A stretch of DNA of 64,000 nucleotides, taken from NCBI RefSeq assembly GCF_900114565.1, contig NZ_FOTM01000007.1:98059-162058 (forward strand), written 5' to 3'. The position numbers and the translations under genes are program-made. A model generated the notes under the pieces. The model was not told the origin of the DNA. It did no database searches and saw nothing but the letters and a program-made list of their open reading frames with translations. Shown in pieces: positions 1 to 10,861 of this stretch. The first letter of the stretch is position 1. The number at the start of each line of letters is the position of its first letter. Source of the DNA: Leifsonia sp. CL147. Its GTDB lineage: Bacteria > Actinomycetota > Actinomycetes > Actinomycetales > Microbacteriaceae.

Positions 1-942
1 GCTCCGGATGTTGCCGCTGAGGACGAGCGCGCAGCCCTCCAGCTCCTGCCGGACGAGCGCCGCATCCCGGGTGTGCACGTAGGGGCTGAGCGGCTCGGCA
101 TGCAGCGGGTCGCTGTCCTCCCAGACGGCCAGAAGGCCGAGACGTTCGGCGGGAGCGTAGACGACCGAGCGGTTGCCGATCACGATCCGGGGGCCGGACA
201 GCGCCTCCAGGAACCCGCGGTAGCGGTCGGGATTCGTCTGGCCCGCATCCGCGCGGACCACGGCCTCCGCCGGTGCCACGGCCGCCAGAGCGGCGGCCAG
301 TTGCTCCAGGTCGCGGTGGTCCGGTACCGCGACGATGGCCGTGCGGCCTCCTCGCCGGCAGTCGGCGGCCAGCGTCGCGAGGGTGACCGCCCATTCCCCG
401 ACCCAGGTGCCGTCCGGCAGCGGGACCAGCTGCGGGATGGCGCGCAGCGCGATCCGCTCGTTGCGCGCCACCGCATCCTCGAGCACGCGCTCCCCGTACC
501 CCCGCACGGGCACCGGCACCGGCCCCCGCGCACCCGTAGCGGGGACTGCGGCGGAAGGAGGCTCTGCCCGGGAGGCCAGCCAGGCTTTCTCCACGCGGAC
601 CATGCGGCCGGGGACGGCGAGGCGCAGGATGTCGCTCGCAGTGCCGGCACTGCGGTCCGCCAGACGCCGCGCCATCCGCCACACGCCCGGAGTGAGCACC
701 GGGGCGGGCGAGACGACCGCCTCCAGCGGGCTCAGCGAACCGTCGTATCCCGCATCCGGATCGCCGAGCTCGACGAGGTAGCCGTCGGCCACGCGACCGG
801 CCGACCGGAGCGGGACGCGCACGCGCACGCCGGGCAGCGCCTCGGCCGCGAGCTGCTCCGGGATGCTGTAGTCGAAGAGATGGTCGAGCTGCGGGAGCGG
901 CGAGTCGAGGACCACCCGGGCGACCCGTCCGGTCGCCGCCAC
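1..942 (-). CDS. priA: Primosomal protein N' (PriA), N-terminal part, cut by window edge
   Basis: PriA restarts stalled replication forks by loading the primosome; many actinobacterial versions have degenerate helicase motifs. About 314 codons are visible. The N-terminus has the PriA DNA-binding pattern (VVLDSPLPQLDHLFDY, then PGVRVRVPLRS, then GYLVELGD). The central part (VPLPDGTW, AIVAVPDHRDL, then GPRIVIGNRSVVYAP) matches the start of the helicase core, and the usual GxTGSGKT Walker A is not evident, as in actinobacterial relatives. The start is taken as the GTG at 942, with AGGGA eight bases upstream and two bases after the metK stop, so the gene is probably cotranscribed and coupled with metK. 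The C-terminal zinc-binding and helicase regions lie outside the window. Confidence 0.85.
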   Translation of the reverse strand, partial: MAATGRVARVVLDSPLPQLDHLFDYSIPEQLAAEALPGVRVRVPLRSAGRVADGYLVELGDPDAGYDGSLSPLEAVVSPAPVLTPGVWRMARRLADRSAGTASDILRLAVPGRMVRVEKAWLASRAEPPSAAVPATGARGPVPVPVRGYGERVLEDAVARNERIALRAIPQLVPLPDGTWVGEWAVTLATLAADCRRGGRTAIVAVPDHRDLEQLAAALAAVAPAEAVVRADAGQTNPDRYRGFLEALSGPRIVIGNRSVVYAPAERLGLLAVWEDSDPLHAEPLSPYVHTRDAALVRQELEGCALVLSGNIRS

Positions 943-944
943 CG

Positions 945-2138
945 TCAGATCCCTGAGGCCGAGCGGAGGTCGTCGACGCGGTCGAGCTGCTCCCAGGTGA
1001 ACTCGGGGAGCTCGCGGCCGAAGTGGCCGTAGGTCGCGGTCTTGGCGTAGATCGGGCGCAGCAGGTCGAGATCGCGGATGATCGCGGCCGGCCGCAGGTC
1101 GAAGACCTCGCGGATGGCGTGGATGATGCGCTCCTCCGGGACGTGCGCGGTTCCGAACGTCTCGACGTACAGGCCGACCGGCGCCGCCTTGCCGATCGCG
1201 TAGGCGATCTGGACTTCGAGCCGATCGGCGAGGCCGGCCGCGACGGCGTTCTTCGCGACCCAGCGCATCGCGTACGCGGCCGAGCGGTCGACCTTGGACG
1301 GGTCCTTGCCCGAGAACGCACCGCCGCCGTGCCGGGAGGCGCCGCCGTACGTGTCGACGATGATCTTGCGGCCGGTCAGGCCCGCGTCGCCCTTCGGACC
1401 GCCGATCTCGAAACGTCCGGTCGGGTTGATGAGCGTGCGGATGTGCGAGGTCTCGAGGCCGGCATCGTGCAGCACGGGATTGATGACCTCCTCGATGATC
1501 TCGGCCTGCAGCCGCTCGTTGGAGACGTGCGGAGCGTGCTGCGTCGAGAGCACGACCGTCTGCACCGACTTCGGGACCGCGCCCTCGTAGCCGATGGTGA
1601 CCTGCGTCTTGCCGTCGGGCCGCAGGTAGTCGAGCGTGCCGTCCTTGCGGACGCCGGCGAGGCGCTCGGCGAGGCGGTGCGCGAGCCAGATCGGCAGCGG
1701 CATGTACTGGGGCGTCTCGGTGGTCGCGTAGCCGAACATGATGCCCTGGTCGCCGGCTCCCTGGCGGTCCAGGTCGTCGTGGCTCTGCTCGGCCCGCGTC
1801 TCGAGCGCGTTGTCGACGCCCTGCGCGATGTCGGGCGACTGCGCGCCGATCGAGACGGAGACGCCGCACTGGGTGCCGTCGAAGCTGACGTCCGACGAGT
1901 CGTAGCCGATCTCGACGATCTTGTCGCGGACGAGCGCGGGGATCTCCACGTAGCCGCTGGAGGTCACCTCGCCGGCGACGTGGACGAGACCGGTGGTGAC
2001 GAGCGTCTCCACCGCGGCGCGGCTGTGCGGGTCGACCGCGAGCAGCGCATCCAGGATGCTGTCGGAGATCTGGTCGCAGATCTTGTCCGGGTGCCCCTCG
2101 GTGACGGACTCGGACGTGAAGAGACGCAGATCTGCCAT
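945..2138 (-). CDS. metK: S-adenosylmethionine synthetase
   Basis: Makes S-adenosylmethionine from methionine and ATP in the cytosol. The 397-residue length is typical. Signature motifs are present: [12 protein letters not shown] near residues 15-26, the hexapeptide-type [12 protein letters not shown] near 128-139, and [19 protein letters not shown] near 271-289, which holds the metal- and phosphate-binding residues. AGGGAG precedes the ATG. It lies between coaBC (92-bp gap) and priA (2-bp gap) in the same direction. No frame damage was seen. Confidence 0.97.
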   Translation of the reverse strand: MADLRLFTSESVTEGHPDKICDQISDSILDALLAVDPHSRAAVETLVTTGLVHVAGEVTSSGYVEIPALVRDKIVEIGYDSSDVSFDGTQCGVSVSIGAQSPDIAQGVDNALETRAEQSHDDLDRQGAGDQGIMFGYATTETPQYMPLPIWLAHRLAERLAGVRKDGTLDYLRPDGKTQVTIGYEGAVPKSVQTVVLSTQHAPHVSNERLQAEIIEEVINPVLHDAGLETSHIRTLINPTGRFEIGGPKGDAGLTGRKIIVDTYGGASRHGGGAFSGKDPSKVDRSAAYAMRWVAKNAVAAGLADRLEVQIAYAIGKAAPVGLYVETFGTAHVPEERIIHAIREVFDLRPAAIIRDLDLLRPIYAKTATYGHFGRELPEFTWEQLDRVDDLRSASGI

Positions 2139-2231
2139 GGTTCTCCCTGTGTGGTGAATGTGACCTCGGTCGCACGCTCCCTCGGCGCTGGGGTCGCAGA
2201 ACCGCTTCGCGCTTCCCCGGACTCCACCGCG

Positions 2232-3593
2232 CTAAGCGATGACGTCGAGGATACGGTCGGCCACCGACAGCTTGCTGCCCGAGGCCTCCATCACTATATC
2301 GCCGCCCTTGCGCAGGACCACGACCTCGTTGCTCTCCGTTGCGAAGCCCTGCGACCATCCCACCTGGTTGAGCACGAGGAAGTCGCTCCCCTTGGCGGCG
2401 AGCTTGGTCCGGCCCAGGTCGATGAGGGCCTGCGGGTCGGGTTCGGTCTCCGCCGCGAAGCCCACGACGACCTGCCCCTCGCGCTTGTGCGACGTGAGGC
2501 CAGCGAGGATGTCCGGGTTCGCGATCAGCTCGAGGGTCAACGTGTCGCCGTGGTCGGCCTTCTTGATCTTGGCGTCCCGTGTCTCGACGGGACGGTAGTC
2601 GGCCACGGCCGCCGTCATGACGACGATGTCGGCCGCGCGGGCGGCCTCCTCGACCGCTTCCTGCAGTTCGAGCGCCGTCTGGACCTCGATCAGCTCGACT
2701 CCCTCGGGAGGCTCGACCTCGAGGTGCGCGGCGATGAGGACGACGTCGGCGCCGCGGGCCTGTGCGGCACTCGCGATGGCGACGCCCTGCCGGCCGCTGG
2801 AGCGGTTGCCGAGGAACCGGACCGGATCGAGCGGCTCGCGCGTCCCTCCCGCGGTCACGACGACGCGCTTGCCCGCGAGGTCGACGCCCCCGCGCGGCCG
2901 CCGTGCCGCCTCGTTGGCGCGGCGGCGCTCGGAGAGGACGACCACGTCGTTGACCCCGGACGCCGGCACGGCGGCATCCGCAGAGCCGGCACCTTGGGCG
3001 GCGAGGTCTTCCGGTGAAGCGGCCGGCAGCTCGACCGCGCGCGGCGTCGCGCCTGCAGCACGCAGTGCAGCGCGCACGATGACGGCCGGCTCCTCCATCC
3101 GCCCCGGCCCCGAATCGGCGCCCGTCAGCTGTCCGCTGGCCGGTCCGACGATGGTCACGCCGCGGCTGCGCAGCGTCGCGATGTTGGCGACGGTCGCGGG
3201 ATTCCGCCACATCTCGGTGTGCATCGCCGGCGCGATGACCAGCGGAGCAGTGGATGCGAGCACGGTGTTGCCGAGGAGGTCGTCGGCCAGGCCCGCGGCC
3301 AGCTTCGCGATGGTGTTCGCCGTCGCCGGCGCGATCACGATCAGGTCGGCGGACTGCCCGATCGCCACGTGCCGCACCTCGGCGACGCCCTCGTACAGGT
3401 CGGTCGCGACGGGATTGCGGCTGATCGCCTCGAGCGTCGGCCGGCCGACGAAGCGGAGGGCGGCCTCCGTCGCCACGACGTGCACCGAGTGCCCTTCGAG
3501 GACCAGCGCCCGGACGACACCGACCGCCTTATACGCCGCGATGCCGCCGGTCACTCCGACGACGATGGTCAATCGTGGGCTCAACGGCGGCAC
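2232..3593 (-). CDS. coaBC: Bifunctional phosphopantothenoylcysteine decarboxylase / phosphopantothenate-cysteine ligase
   Basis: Carries out two consecutive steps of coenzyme A synthesis. The N-terminal CoaC flavoprotein half (residues 8-180) shows GVTGGIAAYK, the catalytic-His segment VRHVAIGQSADLIVIAPATA, the PAMHTEMW clamp and the Cys-free GQLTGADSGPGRM region. The C-terminal CoaB half (about 240-453) shows VVVTAGGTREPLDPVRFLGNRSSG, MTAAVADYRP and the lysine pair KIKK. A linker of about 55 residues, rich in Ala and Pro, joins them. The start is uncertain: the GTG at 3593 sits almost on GAGGAGAGG, so a TTG 12 bases downstream (beginning MSPRLTIVVGV) is equally plausible. It follows rpoZ in the same direction. 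Confidence 0.95.
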   Translation of the reverse strand: MPPLSPRLTIVVGVTGGIAAYKAVGVVRALVLEGHSVHVVATEAALRFVGRPTLEAISRNPVATDLYEGVAEVRHVAIGQSADLIVIAPATANTIAKLAAGLADDLLGNTVLASTAPLVIAPAMHTEMWRNPATVANIATLRSRGVTIVGPASGQLTGADSGPGRMEEPAVIVRAALRAAGATPRAVELPAASPEDLAAQGAGSADAAVPASGVNDVVVLSERRRANEAARRPRGGVDLAGKRVVVTAGGTREPLDPVRFLGNRSSGRQGVAIASAAQARGADVVLIAAHLEVEPPEGVELIEVQTALELQEAVEEAARAADIVVMTAAVADYRPVETRDAKIKKADHGDTLTLELIANPDILAGLTSHKREGQVVVGFAAETEPDPQALIDLGRTKLAAKGSDFLVLNQVGWSQGFATESNEVVVLRKGGDIVMEASGSKLSVADRILDVIA

Positions 3594-3660
3594 CTCTCCT
3601 CGGCCGGGGGCCTCCCGGCTGCGGTCGTCCTGCGGCGGTAGCTGCTGGGTCTTCGCGGTC

Positions 3661-3921
3661 CTACTCGGCCGCGATCGGCTTCACGACGAGCTTGTCCTCG
3701 TTGATCTCGTGCAGCGCCACCGAGAGCGGCTTGTCGTCGACGGACGAGTCGACGAGCGGTCCGACGTTGTCGAACAGGCTGCCCTCGTGCAGGTCGGCGT
3801 AGTAGTCGTTGATCTGACGCGCCCGCTTGGAGGCGAAGATCACGAGCGCGTACTTGGACTCGACGCGGGACAGCAGCTCGTCGATGGGCGGGTCGATGAT
3901 GCCGTTGTTGCTGGTGGCCAT
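3661..3921 (-). CDS. rpoZ: RNA polymerase omega subunit
   Basis: Small subunit (86 residues) that helps assemble the beta-prime subunit into RNA polymerase. Visible omega features are [34 protein letters not shown] at residues 8-42 and the C-terminal [21 protein letters not shown] lies eight bases before the ATG. It sits between gmk and coaBC, the usual actinobacterial order gmk-rpoZ-coaBC-metK. Confidence 0.97.
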   Translation of the reverse strand: MATSNNGIIDPPIDELLSRVESKYALVIFASKRARQINDYYADLHEGSLFDNVGPLVDSSVDDKPLSVALHEINEDKLVVKPIAAE

Positions 3922-4027
3922 GCGGGGTGCTCCTTGCTCTGGGCGATTCGGACCTGGAGGCCGATCGCGCGGCCGCGTCAGGCGACCGGGGACGGTGGGC
4001 GCGCCGACGACGGCGCGGAGACGGCCG

Positions 4028-4999
4028 TCACCGACGCTCTGGCGCCGGGCGGACCTTCATCAAGTCTACGACCTCGCGAGCCGCCTCGGCGACGTCGTGA
4101 TTCACGACCCGGTAGTCGAACTCGTGCTGGGCGGCCAGTTCGACCTTCGCCGTCTCGAGGCGGCGCTGCTGCTCGGGCGCTTCCTCGGTGCCCCGCCCGA
4201 TCAGGCGGCGGACCAGTTCCTCCCACGTGGGCGGCAGGAGGAAGATCAGCCGCGCCTCCGGCATCGACTCCCGTACCTGGCGCGCCCCCTGCAGGTCGAT
4301 CTCCAGCAGGACGCTGCGGCCGGCGGCCAGCGCCCTCTCGATCGGCGCACGCGGAGTGCCGTAGCGGTACGCATTGTGGACGGTCGCGTGCTCCAGCAGC
4401 TCTCCGGCCGCGACCATCCGGTCGAACTCGGCGTCGTCGACGAAGTAGTAGTTGACCCCGTCGACCTCGCCCGGCCGCGGCGCGCGCGTGGTCGCGGACA
4501 CCGAGAGCAGTACGTCGGGGTAGTTCTTGCGGATGTACGAGGACACGGTGCCCTTGCCGACGGCGGTGGGCCCGGCCAGCACGATCAGGCGGTTGCGGGC
4601 CCGCTCGGTGCGGTTCTCGCGCTCGATCAGGAACTGCCGGAGGCGGAGCCGCTGGTGCCGGCCGAGCCCGCCCAGGCGTTTCGCCGGCGAGATGCCCAGA
4701 CGGTCCAGCGCTTCCTGCATCTTGGTCTGCCCGATGGCCGGGACGCTGAGCAGGAACTCGGTCACGCGCAGGCGGCCCTCGACCCCGTCCGCGTCGGCCG
4801 TCGCGTGATCGAGCACCGTGAGGGGCGACACCTCCCGGGAGGCGATGGACGCCTTCACCGCTGCACGCGCGCGCCGGGCCGCAACAGCAGCCTCGGACGC
4901 GGCCCGGCGATCGACCTCGGGCGGCGCCGGGCGTTCGGCGCGCGGGGTCTGCGAGCCCGGTCCTTCGGGATGCGCGACAGCTTCAGCCATGCGCCGCAC
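4028..4999 (-). CDS. gmk: Guanylate kinase with N-terminal mIHF-like DNA-binding domain
   Basis: Converts GMP to GDP using ATP. The kinase part (about residues 120-323) has the P-loop [29 protein letters not shown] for GMP binding, and [14 protein letters not shown]. Ahead of it, residues about 35-115 ([24 protein letters not shown], then [20 protein letters not shown]) match the mycobacterial integration host factor family, which binds DNA non-specifically and is encoded beside gmk in many actinobacteria. Here both are one 323-residue chain. Residues 1-33 are an Ala/Arg-rich tail. The start overlaps the 3' end of pyrF by 17 bp. Whether the fused chain still binds DNA is inference. Confidence 0.93.
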   Translation of the reverse strand: MRRMAEAVAHPEGPGSQTPRAERPAPPEVDRRAASEAAVAARRARAAVKASIASREVSPLTVLDHATADADGVEGRLRVTEFLLSVPAIGQTKMQEALDRLGISPAKRLGGLGRHQRLRLRQFLIERENRTERARNRLIVLAGPTAVGKGTVSSYIRKNYPDVLLSVSATTRAPRPGEVDGVNYYFVDDAEFDRMVAAGELLEHATVHNAYRYGTPRAPIERALAAGRSVLLEIDLQGARQVRESMPEARLIFLLPPTWEELVRRLIGRGTEEAPEQQRRLETAKVELAAQHEFDYRVVNHDVAEAAREVVDLMKVRPAPERR

Positions 5000-5846
5000 G
5001 CACCTCCTCGGTGCGCCGTTCCACGGCTCCCGCGAGCGCCTTCGGGCCTGCGCCGAGCAGCCCGCGCGACTCGCTGACGATCACTCCGGTCGCGAGCGAG
5101 CCGAACAAGCGGCCCGTGTCCTCGACGCGGGCGCCCTGGTGGCCGAAACCGGGCGCGAGCACCGGAAGGGCCGGGGTCCGCTCCCCCGCCGTCGCGACGT
5201 CGATCCCGTAGTCGGCGAGCCGGACCGTCGCTCCGAGCACCAGCCCGACCGAACCGTAGGGCGCGCCTGCCTCCTGCTGATTGATCGCATCCACGTCTTC
5301 GATGATCGCACGAGCCACGGACCGTCCGGCCCGCGGACCCGACTTCACGACCGCCTGCTGCACGTCCGCGGCCTCCGGGTTGGAGGTGGCGGCCAGCACG
5401 AACAGGCCCTTGCCGGCGCTCTGTGCCAGCGTGATCGTGTCCGCCAGCGATCCGACGCCCAGGAACGGCGAGACGGTCATCGCGTCGGCCTCCAGCGGCG
5501 ACCCCGGCGACAGCCACGCCTCGGCGTACGCGGTCACGCTCGTGCCGATGTCGCCGCGCTTCGCGTCCGCGATCACCAGCAGGCCCGCGGCGCGCGCGGC
5601 GGACAGGACCTCCTCCAGAGCCGCATAGCCGGCCGCGCCGAAGCGCTCGAAGAAGGCCACCTGCGGCTTGACGATCCCGGCCCGGCCGGCCACGGCATCC
5701 ACCACGGTCAGGCCGAACGAACGGACGCCGTCGGCGGTCATGGGCAGACCCCAGGCCTCGAGCAGGTGGGCGTGCGGGTCGATGCCCACGCACAGCCGGC
5801 CCTGCTCGTCGAACACCCGGGCGAGCCGCTCGCCGAACGCCGTCAT
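4983..5846 (-). CDS. pyrF: Orotidine 5'-phosphate decarboxylase
   Basis: Last step of UMP synthesis. The 287-residue chain is the longer, mycobacterial-type PyrF. The catalytic signature [15 protein letters not shown] lies near residues 90-104, with VGIDPH at the N-terminus and [12 protein letters not shown] near the phosphate-binding end. The ATG at 5846 overlaps the carB stop as ATGA, implying translational coupling. The frame continues open upstream into carB on this strand, but that extension is a shadow of carB and lacks PyrF homology. Confidence 0.96.
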   Translation of the reverse strand: MTAFGERLARVFDEQGRLCVGIDPHAHLLEAWGLPMTADGVRSFGLTVVDAVAGRAGIVKPQVAFFERFGAAGYAALEEVLSAARAAGLLVIADAKRGDIGTSVTAYAEAWLSPGSPLEADAMTVSPFLGVGSLADTITLAQSAGKGLFVLAATSNPEAADVQQAVVKSGPRAGRSVARAIIEDVDAINQQEAGAPYGSVGLVLGATVRLADYGIDVATAGERTPALPVLAPGFGHQGARVEDTGRLFGSLATGVIVSESRGLLGAGPKALAGAVERRTEEVRAAHG

Positions 5847-8800
5847 GCGCGGGCGGCCCGGTCCAGCGCGTACTCCTGCAGCGACTTCACATCGAAGCCT
5901 TCGCGGATGGCGTCCAGCGACGCGACGGCGGCGCTCAGCTCGGCGATGGTCGTGAACAGCGGCTTGTCCGCCGCCACGGCCGCCGCGCGGATCTCGTAGC
6001 CGTCGGCACGCGCCGAGCGCCCGCTCGGAGTGTTGATCACCACATCCACCTCGGACCGGTTGATGATATCGACGATCGAGTCGCCGCCGGTCTCCTGCGC
6101 CTCGCTGTGCTTGCGCACCACCCGTGCTCCGATGCCGTTGCGGTTGAGCACCTCGGCGGTGCCCTCCGTCGCCACGATCTCGAAGCCCAGCTGGTGCAGG
6201 CGCAGCACCGGCAGCACCATGGCGCGCTTGTCGCGGTCCGACACGGAGACGAAGACCGTTCCGGTCAGCGGCATCCCGCCGTAGGCGGCCGACTGGCTCT
6301 TCGCGAACGCGGTCGGGAAGTCCTTGTCGATGCCCATCACCTCGCCGGTGGAGCGCATCTCGGGACCGAGGACCGAATCCACCACGGTGCCCTCGGCGGT
6401 GCGGAACCGCTTGAACGGCAGCACGGCCTCCTTCACGGCGACCGGGGAGTCCATCGGGATCAGCGAGCCGTCGTCCTCGGGAAGCAGGCCCTCGGCGACC
6501 AGGTCCGCGATCGTCTCGCCGACCATGATCCGCGAGGCCGCCTTCGCCAGCGGGATGCCCAGCGCCTTCGACACGAACGGAACCGTCCGCGACGCACGCG
6601 GGTTCGCCTCCAGGACATAGAGCACACCGGCGCCGATCGCGAACTGCACGTTCAGCAGACCGCGCACGCCGATCCCCTCGGCGATCTTCCGGGTCGCGTC
6701 GCGCACCCGGTCGATCTCGCGGCGGCCCAGGGTGATCGGCGGGAGGGTGCACGACGAGTCGCCGGAGTGGACGCCGGCCTCCTCGATGTGCTCCATCACG
6801 CCGCCGATGTAGAGCCGCTCGCCGTCGAACAGCGCGTCGACGTCGATCTCGATCGCGTCATCCAGGAAGCGATCCACAAGGAGGGGATGCGACGGCCCCA
6901 CGATGCCCTGGCCGGCGACCCGCTCGAAGTAGTCCGCGAGCGAGGCGTTGTCGTAGACGATCTCCATCCCGCGGCCGCCGAGCACGAAGCTCGGGCGCAC
7001 CAGCACCGGGTAGCCGATCTGCTCGGCGACGTGGGCGGCGGACGGGTAGTCGACGGCCATGCCGTTGCGCGGCGCCACGAGCCCGGCGGCGTCGAGGATG
7101 CCCGAGAACAGCCCGCGCTCCTCCGCCAGGTCGATCGCGTCGGGCGTGGTGCCGAGGATCGGCACCCCCGCCGCTTCGAGGCCCTTCGCGAGCCCGAGGG
7201 CGGTCTGCCCGCCGAGCTGCACGACCACGCCGACGAGCTCGCCGGACTGCGACTCCGCGTGGATGACCTCCAGCACGTCCTCCAGCGTCAGCGGCTCGAA
7301 GTACAGCCGGTCGCTGGTGTCGTAGTCGGTCGACACCGTCTCCGGGTTGCAGTTGATCATGATGGTCTCGTAGCCGGCGTCGTGCAGCGCGAAGGACGCG
7401 TGCACGCACGAGTAGTCGAACTCGACGCCCTGCCCGATGCGGTTCGGGCCGGAGCCCAGGATAACGACCTTGCGCTTGTCGCTCGGCTCCACCTCGGTCT
7501 CCAGGTCGTAGCTGGAGTAGTGGTAGGGCGTGAGCGCCGGGAACTCCCCCGCGCACGTGTCCACGGTCTTGAACACCGGCCGGACACCGAGGATGTGACG
7601 CACCTCGCGAACGTCGGCCTCGCCGAAGCCGCGCAGCTCGCCGATCTGGGCGTCGGAGAAGCCGTTGTCCTTGGCGAACCGGACCGTGTCGGTGTCGAGC
7701 GTCGGAGCAGTGCGGATCTGCTCGGCGACCTCGTTGATCAGAACGATCTGGTCGATGAACCAGGGGTCGATCTTGGTCGCCTCGAACACCTGCTCGGCCG
7801 TCGCGCCGAGGCGGAGCGCCTGCTGCACATCCACGATGCGGCCATCGGTCGGCGTGGCGATCGACGCGAGCAACTCCTCCACGGTCCGCGACTGCGGCCC
7901 CCAGTGGAACGAGGAGCCGCGCTTCTCGAGCGAGCGCAGGGCCTTCTGGAGCGCGCTGGCGAACGAGCGGCCGATCGCCATCGCCTCGCCCACCGACTTC
8001 ATGGTGGTCGTCAGCGTGGGGTCGGCGGCCGGGAACTTCTCGAACGCGAACCGCGGCACCTTCACGACGACGTAGTCGAGCGTGGGCTCGAAGCTCGCCG
8101 GCGTCACCTTGGTGATGTCGTTCGGGATCTCGTCCAGCCGGTAGCCGATGGCCAGCTTCGCGGCGATCTTGGCGATCGGGAAGCCCGTCGCCTTCGACGC
8201 GAGCGCCGACGAGCGGGAGACGCGCGGGTTCATCTCGATGACGATGATCCGGCCGTTCTCCGGGTTCACGGCGAACTGGATGTTGCAGCCTCCGGTGTCG
8301 ACGCCGACGGCGCGGATGATGTCGATGCCGATGTCGCGCAGCTTCTGGTACTCGCGGTCGGTCAGGGTCAGTGCCGGCGCGACCGTGATCGAGTCGCCGG
8401 TGTGCACACCGACCGGGTCGACGTTCTCGATCGAGCAGACGACGACCGTGTTGTCAGCGGTGTCGCGCATGAGCTCGAGCTCGTACTCCTTCCAGCCGAG
8501 GATCGACTCCTCCAGGAGCACCTCGCTGGTCGGGCTCTGGTGGATGCCGTCCCCGGCGATCCGCCGCAGCTGCTCCGGCGTGTACGCGAAACCGGAACCG
8601 AGGCCGCCCATGGTGAACGACGGGCGCACGACGAGCGGGTAGCCGAGGTCTTCGGCGAACTCGAGCGCCTCCTCCACGGTGTGCGCGATGTGGGAGCGCG
8701 CCACCTCGGCGCCCGCCTCGACGACGAGCTCCTTGAAGATCTGGCGGTCCTCGCCCTTCTGGATCGCCTCGAACTTCGCGCCGATCAGCTCCACGCCGTA

Positions 8801-9130
8801 CTTCTCGAGGATGCCGTGCTCGTGCAGCTGCATGGCCGCGTTGAGCGCGGTCTGGCCGCCGAGGGTCGGCAGGATGGCGTCCGGCCGCTCCTTGGCGATG
8901 ATCGTCTCGATGACCTGCCAGGTGATCGGCTCGACGTAGGTGGCGTCGGCGAAGTCCGGGTCGGTCATGATCGTCGCCGGGTTGGAGTTGACGAGGATGA
9001 CGCGGACGCCCTCCGCCTTCAGCACCCGGCACGCCTGGGTGCCCGAGTAGTCGAACTCGACCGCCTGGCCGATGACGATGGGCCCGGAGCCGATGACGAG
9101 GACGGAGTTGATGTCGTCGCGTTTGGGCAT
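5843..9130 (-). CDS. carB: Carbamoyl-phosphate synthase large subunit
   Basis: Makes carbamoyl phosphate from bicarbonate, ammonia (from CarA) and two ATP. The 1095 residues contain two homologous ATP-grasp halves: [21 protein letters not shown] at the start and [21 protein letters not shown] near residue 560, each followed by its PSFTMGG or PSFVLGG loop. The C-terminal 150 residues form the MGS-like allosteric domain ([20 protein letters not shown]). The ATG shares one base with the carA stop (TGATG). Full length and intact. Confidence 0.98.
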   Translation of the reverse strand: MPKRDDINSVLVIGSGPIVIGQAVEFDYSGTQACRVLKAEGVRVILVNSNPATIMTDPDFADATYVEPITWQVIETIIAKERPDAILPTLGGQTALNAAMQLHEHGILEKYGVELIGAKFEAIQKGEDRQIFKELVVEAGAEVARSHIAHTVEEALEFAEDLGYPLVVRPSFTMGGLGSGFAYTPEQLRRIAGDGIHQSPTSEVLLEESILGWKEYELELMRDTADNTVVVCSIENVDPVGVHTGDSITVAPALTLTDREYQKLRDIGIDIIRAVGVDTGGCNIQFAVNPENGRIIVIEMNPRVSRSSALASKATGFPIAKIAAKLAIGYRLDEIPNDITKVTPASFEPTLDYVVVKVPRFAFEKFPAADPTLTTTMKSVGEAMAIGRSFASALQKALRSLEKRGSSFHWGPQSRTVEELLASIATPTDGRIVDVQQALRLGATAEQVFEATKIDPWFIDQIVLINEVAEQIRTAPTLDTDTVRFAKDNGFSDAQIGELRGFGEADVREVRHILGVRPVFKTVDTCAGEFPALTPYHYSSYDLETEVEPSDKRKVVILGSGPNRIGQGVEFDYSCVHASFALHDAGYETIMINCNPETVSTDYDTSDRLYFEPLTLEDVLEVIHAESQSGELVGVVVQLGGQTALGLAKGLEAAGVPILGTTPDAIDLAEERGLFSGILDAAGLVAPRNGMAVDYPSAAHVAEQIGYPVLVRPSFVLGGRGMEIVYDNASLADYFERVAGQGIVGPSHPLLVDRFLDDAIEIDVDALFDGERLYIGGVMEHIEEAGVHSGDSSCTLPPITLGRREIDRVRDATRKIAEGIGVRGLLNVQFAIGAGVLYVLEANPRASRTVPFVSKALGIPLAKAASRIMVGETIADLVAEGLLPEDDGSLIPMDSPVAVKEAVLPFKRFRTAEGTVVDSVLGPEMRSTGEVMGIDKDFPTAFAKSQSAAYGGMPLTGTVFVSVSDRDKRAMVLPVLRLHQLGFEIVATEGTAEVLNRNGIGARVVRKHSEAQETGGDSIVDIINRSEVDVVINTPSGRSARADGYEIRAAAVAADKPLFTTIAELSAAVASLDAIREGFDVKSLQEYALDRAARA

Positions 9131-10287
9131 CAGTCGTTCTCCTGGTCGTTCTGGGTGGTCGAAACAGCGTGGATCATGTCCAGGAACCGGTCGAAGAGGT
9201 AGTTGGCGTCGTGCGGCCCGGCGGCCGCCTCCGGGTGGTACTGGACGCTGAACGCGTTGAGGTCGAGGCAGTTCAGCCCCTCCACGACATCGTCGTTGAG
9301 GGAGAAGTGGCTCACCTCGACGCGGCCGAAGCCGGCGGGCGAGTCGAACGTCGCGTCGATCGGCGCGCGGACGGCGAAGCCGTGGTTCTGCGCGGTGATC
9401 TCGACCTTGCCGGTGCGCTTGTCGAGCACGGGCTGATTGATCCCGCGGTGGCCGAACGGCAGCTTGTAGGTGTCGAGGCCCAGCGCGCGACCGAGCAGCT
9501 GGTTGCCGAAGCAGATGCCGAAGTACGGGAGTCCGGCGCGCAGCGTCTCCTGGAGCAGCGCGACATGCTTGTCGGAGGCCTCCGGGTCACCGGGGCCGTT
9601 CGAGAAGAACAGCGCCGAGACGCCCAGGTCGAGCACATCCTGAGCGGTGACCTGCTGCGGCAGCACGTGCACGTCGAGGCCGCGCGACGCCAGGTTGTCC
9701 AGCGTCGACTTCTTCACGCCGAGGTCGAGAACGGCGACGGAGCCGACCTTCTCGCCGACGGCCGGGACCGTGTACGGCTCGACGGTCGAGACCTCGGCCG
9801 ACAGGTTGCGTCCCTTCATGGGCGCGCCGGCGAGCACCAGGTCCAGCTGCTCGCTGTCGCTGAGGTCGAAGTCGGCGCCCGAGAAGATCCCGGAGCGCAT
9901 GGCGCCTGCCGAGCGGATGTGACGGGTCACGGCGCGCGTGTCGATGCCGCTGATCCCGACGACGCCCTGCCCGACGAGGTCGTCGTCGAGGCTCCGCTGG
10001 GCGCGGAAATTGGACACGACCCGGCTGGGCTCACGGACGACGTAGCCGGCGACCCAGATCCGCCGGGACTCCATGTCCTCGTCGTTCGTGCCCGTGTTGC
10101 CGATGTGCGGCGCGGTCATGAGGACGATCTGACCGGCGTAGGACGGGTCGGTGAGGGTCTCCTGGTATCCGGTCATCCCCGTCGCGAACACCGCCTCGCC
10201 GAGCGTGCGCCCGCGGGCGCCGTAGGCCCGGCCGACGTACCGTTTTCCGTCTTCGAGGACGAGCACCGCAGGTTCTGCAGCGAGCAC
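9130..10287 (-). CDS. carA: Carbamoyl-phosphate synthase small (glutaminase) subunit
   Basis: Hydrolyses glutamine and channels ammonia to CarB. The class I amidotransferase triad is visible: Cys in [16 protein letters not shown] and His/Glu in [13 protein letters not shown]. The N-terminal CPSase domain shows [19 protein letters not shown] and [11 protein letters not shown]. The start is the GTG at 10287, preceded by AAGGAGG six bases upstream and lying one base after the stop of the PH-like gene. A longer in-frame extension exists upstream but has no homology. About 385 residues. Confidence 0.97.
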   Translation of the reverse strand: MLAAEPAVLVLEDGKRYVGRAYGARGRTLGEAVFATGMTGYQETLTDPSYAGQIVLMTAPHIGNTGTNDEDMESRRIWVAGYVVREPSRVVSNFRAQRSLDDDLVGQGVVGISGIDTRAVTRHIRSAGAMRSGIFSGADFDLSDSEQLDLVLAGAPMKGRNLSAEVSTVEPYTVPAVGEKVGSVAVLDLGVKKSTLDNLASRGLDVHVLPQQVTAQDVLDLGVSALFFSNGPGDPEASDKHVALLQETLRAGLPYFGICFGNQLLGRALGLDTYKLPFGHRGINQPVLDKRTGKVEITAQNHGFAVRAPIDATFDSPAGFGRVEVSHFSLNDDVVEGLNCLDLNAFSVQYHPEAAAGPHDANYLFDRFLDMIHAVSTTQNDQEND

Positions 10288-10288
10288 G

Positions 10289-10861
10289 TCACACCTCCTT
10301 GTCGTTCGGGCGATGCCCGTTCGTGTCAGCGTCCGTCGTGCGCTCGGGCTCCGCTGGATCAGCGGCATCCGCGCCGGGGACGATGTTCTGGATGGCCGCG
10401 GCGAGCTGCGCGCGGCCGGCCGGGTCGACGACCCGGAAGTAGCTGTCGGCGGCGGTGCCGCCGGTGGTGGTCCAGCCGACGCGGAGCAGTCCGTCGCGCT
10501 CCACGGCACGGTCGATGGCGACGCTCGCGGCGCCGGTACCCGAGATGACCGCGGCGGGCACGAAGACCGGGCTCTCGCCGGTGACCGCGATCGCGAGGCC
10601 CTCGGGCCGCACGGTGACGGTCGCGGCGCCGCGGAAGGCGAGCCCGGGCAGCGCGAGGCGCTCCAGGTGCTGGCCCGCCCTCGTCGTCGCCACGTACAGG
10701 ACGTCGGCCTCCGCCGTCGGTGCGCTCAGCGTCCCGGGTGTCGAGTATCCGCCGCCGGAGGCGCTGTCGCGCCGGACCCGCCGGCGCCAGCCGACGACCG
10801 CGAGGGCGATGACGATGACGACCACCGCGACGATGGCCAGAGTCGGGAGCACCCTATCCAC
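10289..10861 (-). CDS. Membrane-anchored PH-like protein of the pyrimidine operon
   Basis: A 190-residue protein with one N-terminal transmembrane helix (residues about 7-27) followed by RRRVRR, then a cytoplasmic domain of about 130 residues with beta-rich sequence ([21 protein letters not shown] through [16 protein letters not shown]). Genes of this kind sit between pyrC and carA in many actinobacteria, including Mycobacterium tuberculosis (Rv1382). The role is unknown; a membrane-bound accessory or scaffold of pyrimidine synthesis is a guess from context. It starts with GTG, overlapping the pyrC end by 8 bp, and carA follows after one base. Confidence 0.85.
   Translation of the reverse strand: MDRVLPTLAIVAVVVIVIALAVVGWRRRVRRDSASGGGYSTPGTLSAPTAEADVLYVATTRAGQHLERLALPGLAFRGAATVTVRPEGLAIAVTGESPVFVPAAVISGTGAASVAIDRAVERDGLLRVGWTTTGGTAADSYFRVVDPAGRAQLAAAIQNIVPGADAADPAEPERTTDADTNGHRPNDKEV

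Noticed and set aside
2139..2231. SAM riboswitch before metK
   Set aside because: Only 92 bp and I could not recognise a conserved SAM aptamer core; no claim made.
6107..9202. 1031-codon plus-strand frame opposite carB
   Set aside because: Arg/Asp/Gly/His-rich shadow typical of antisense frames in GC-rich DNA; carB is unambiguous on the other strand.
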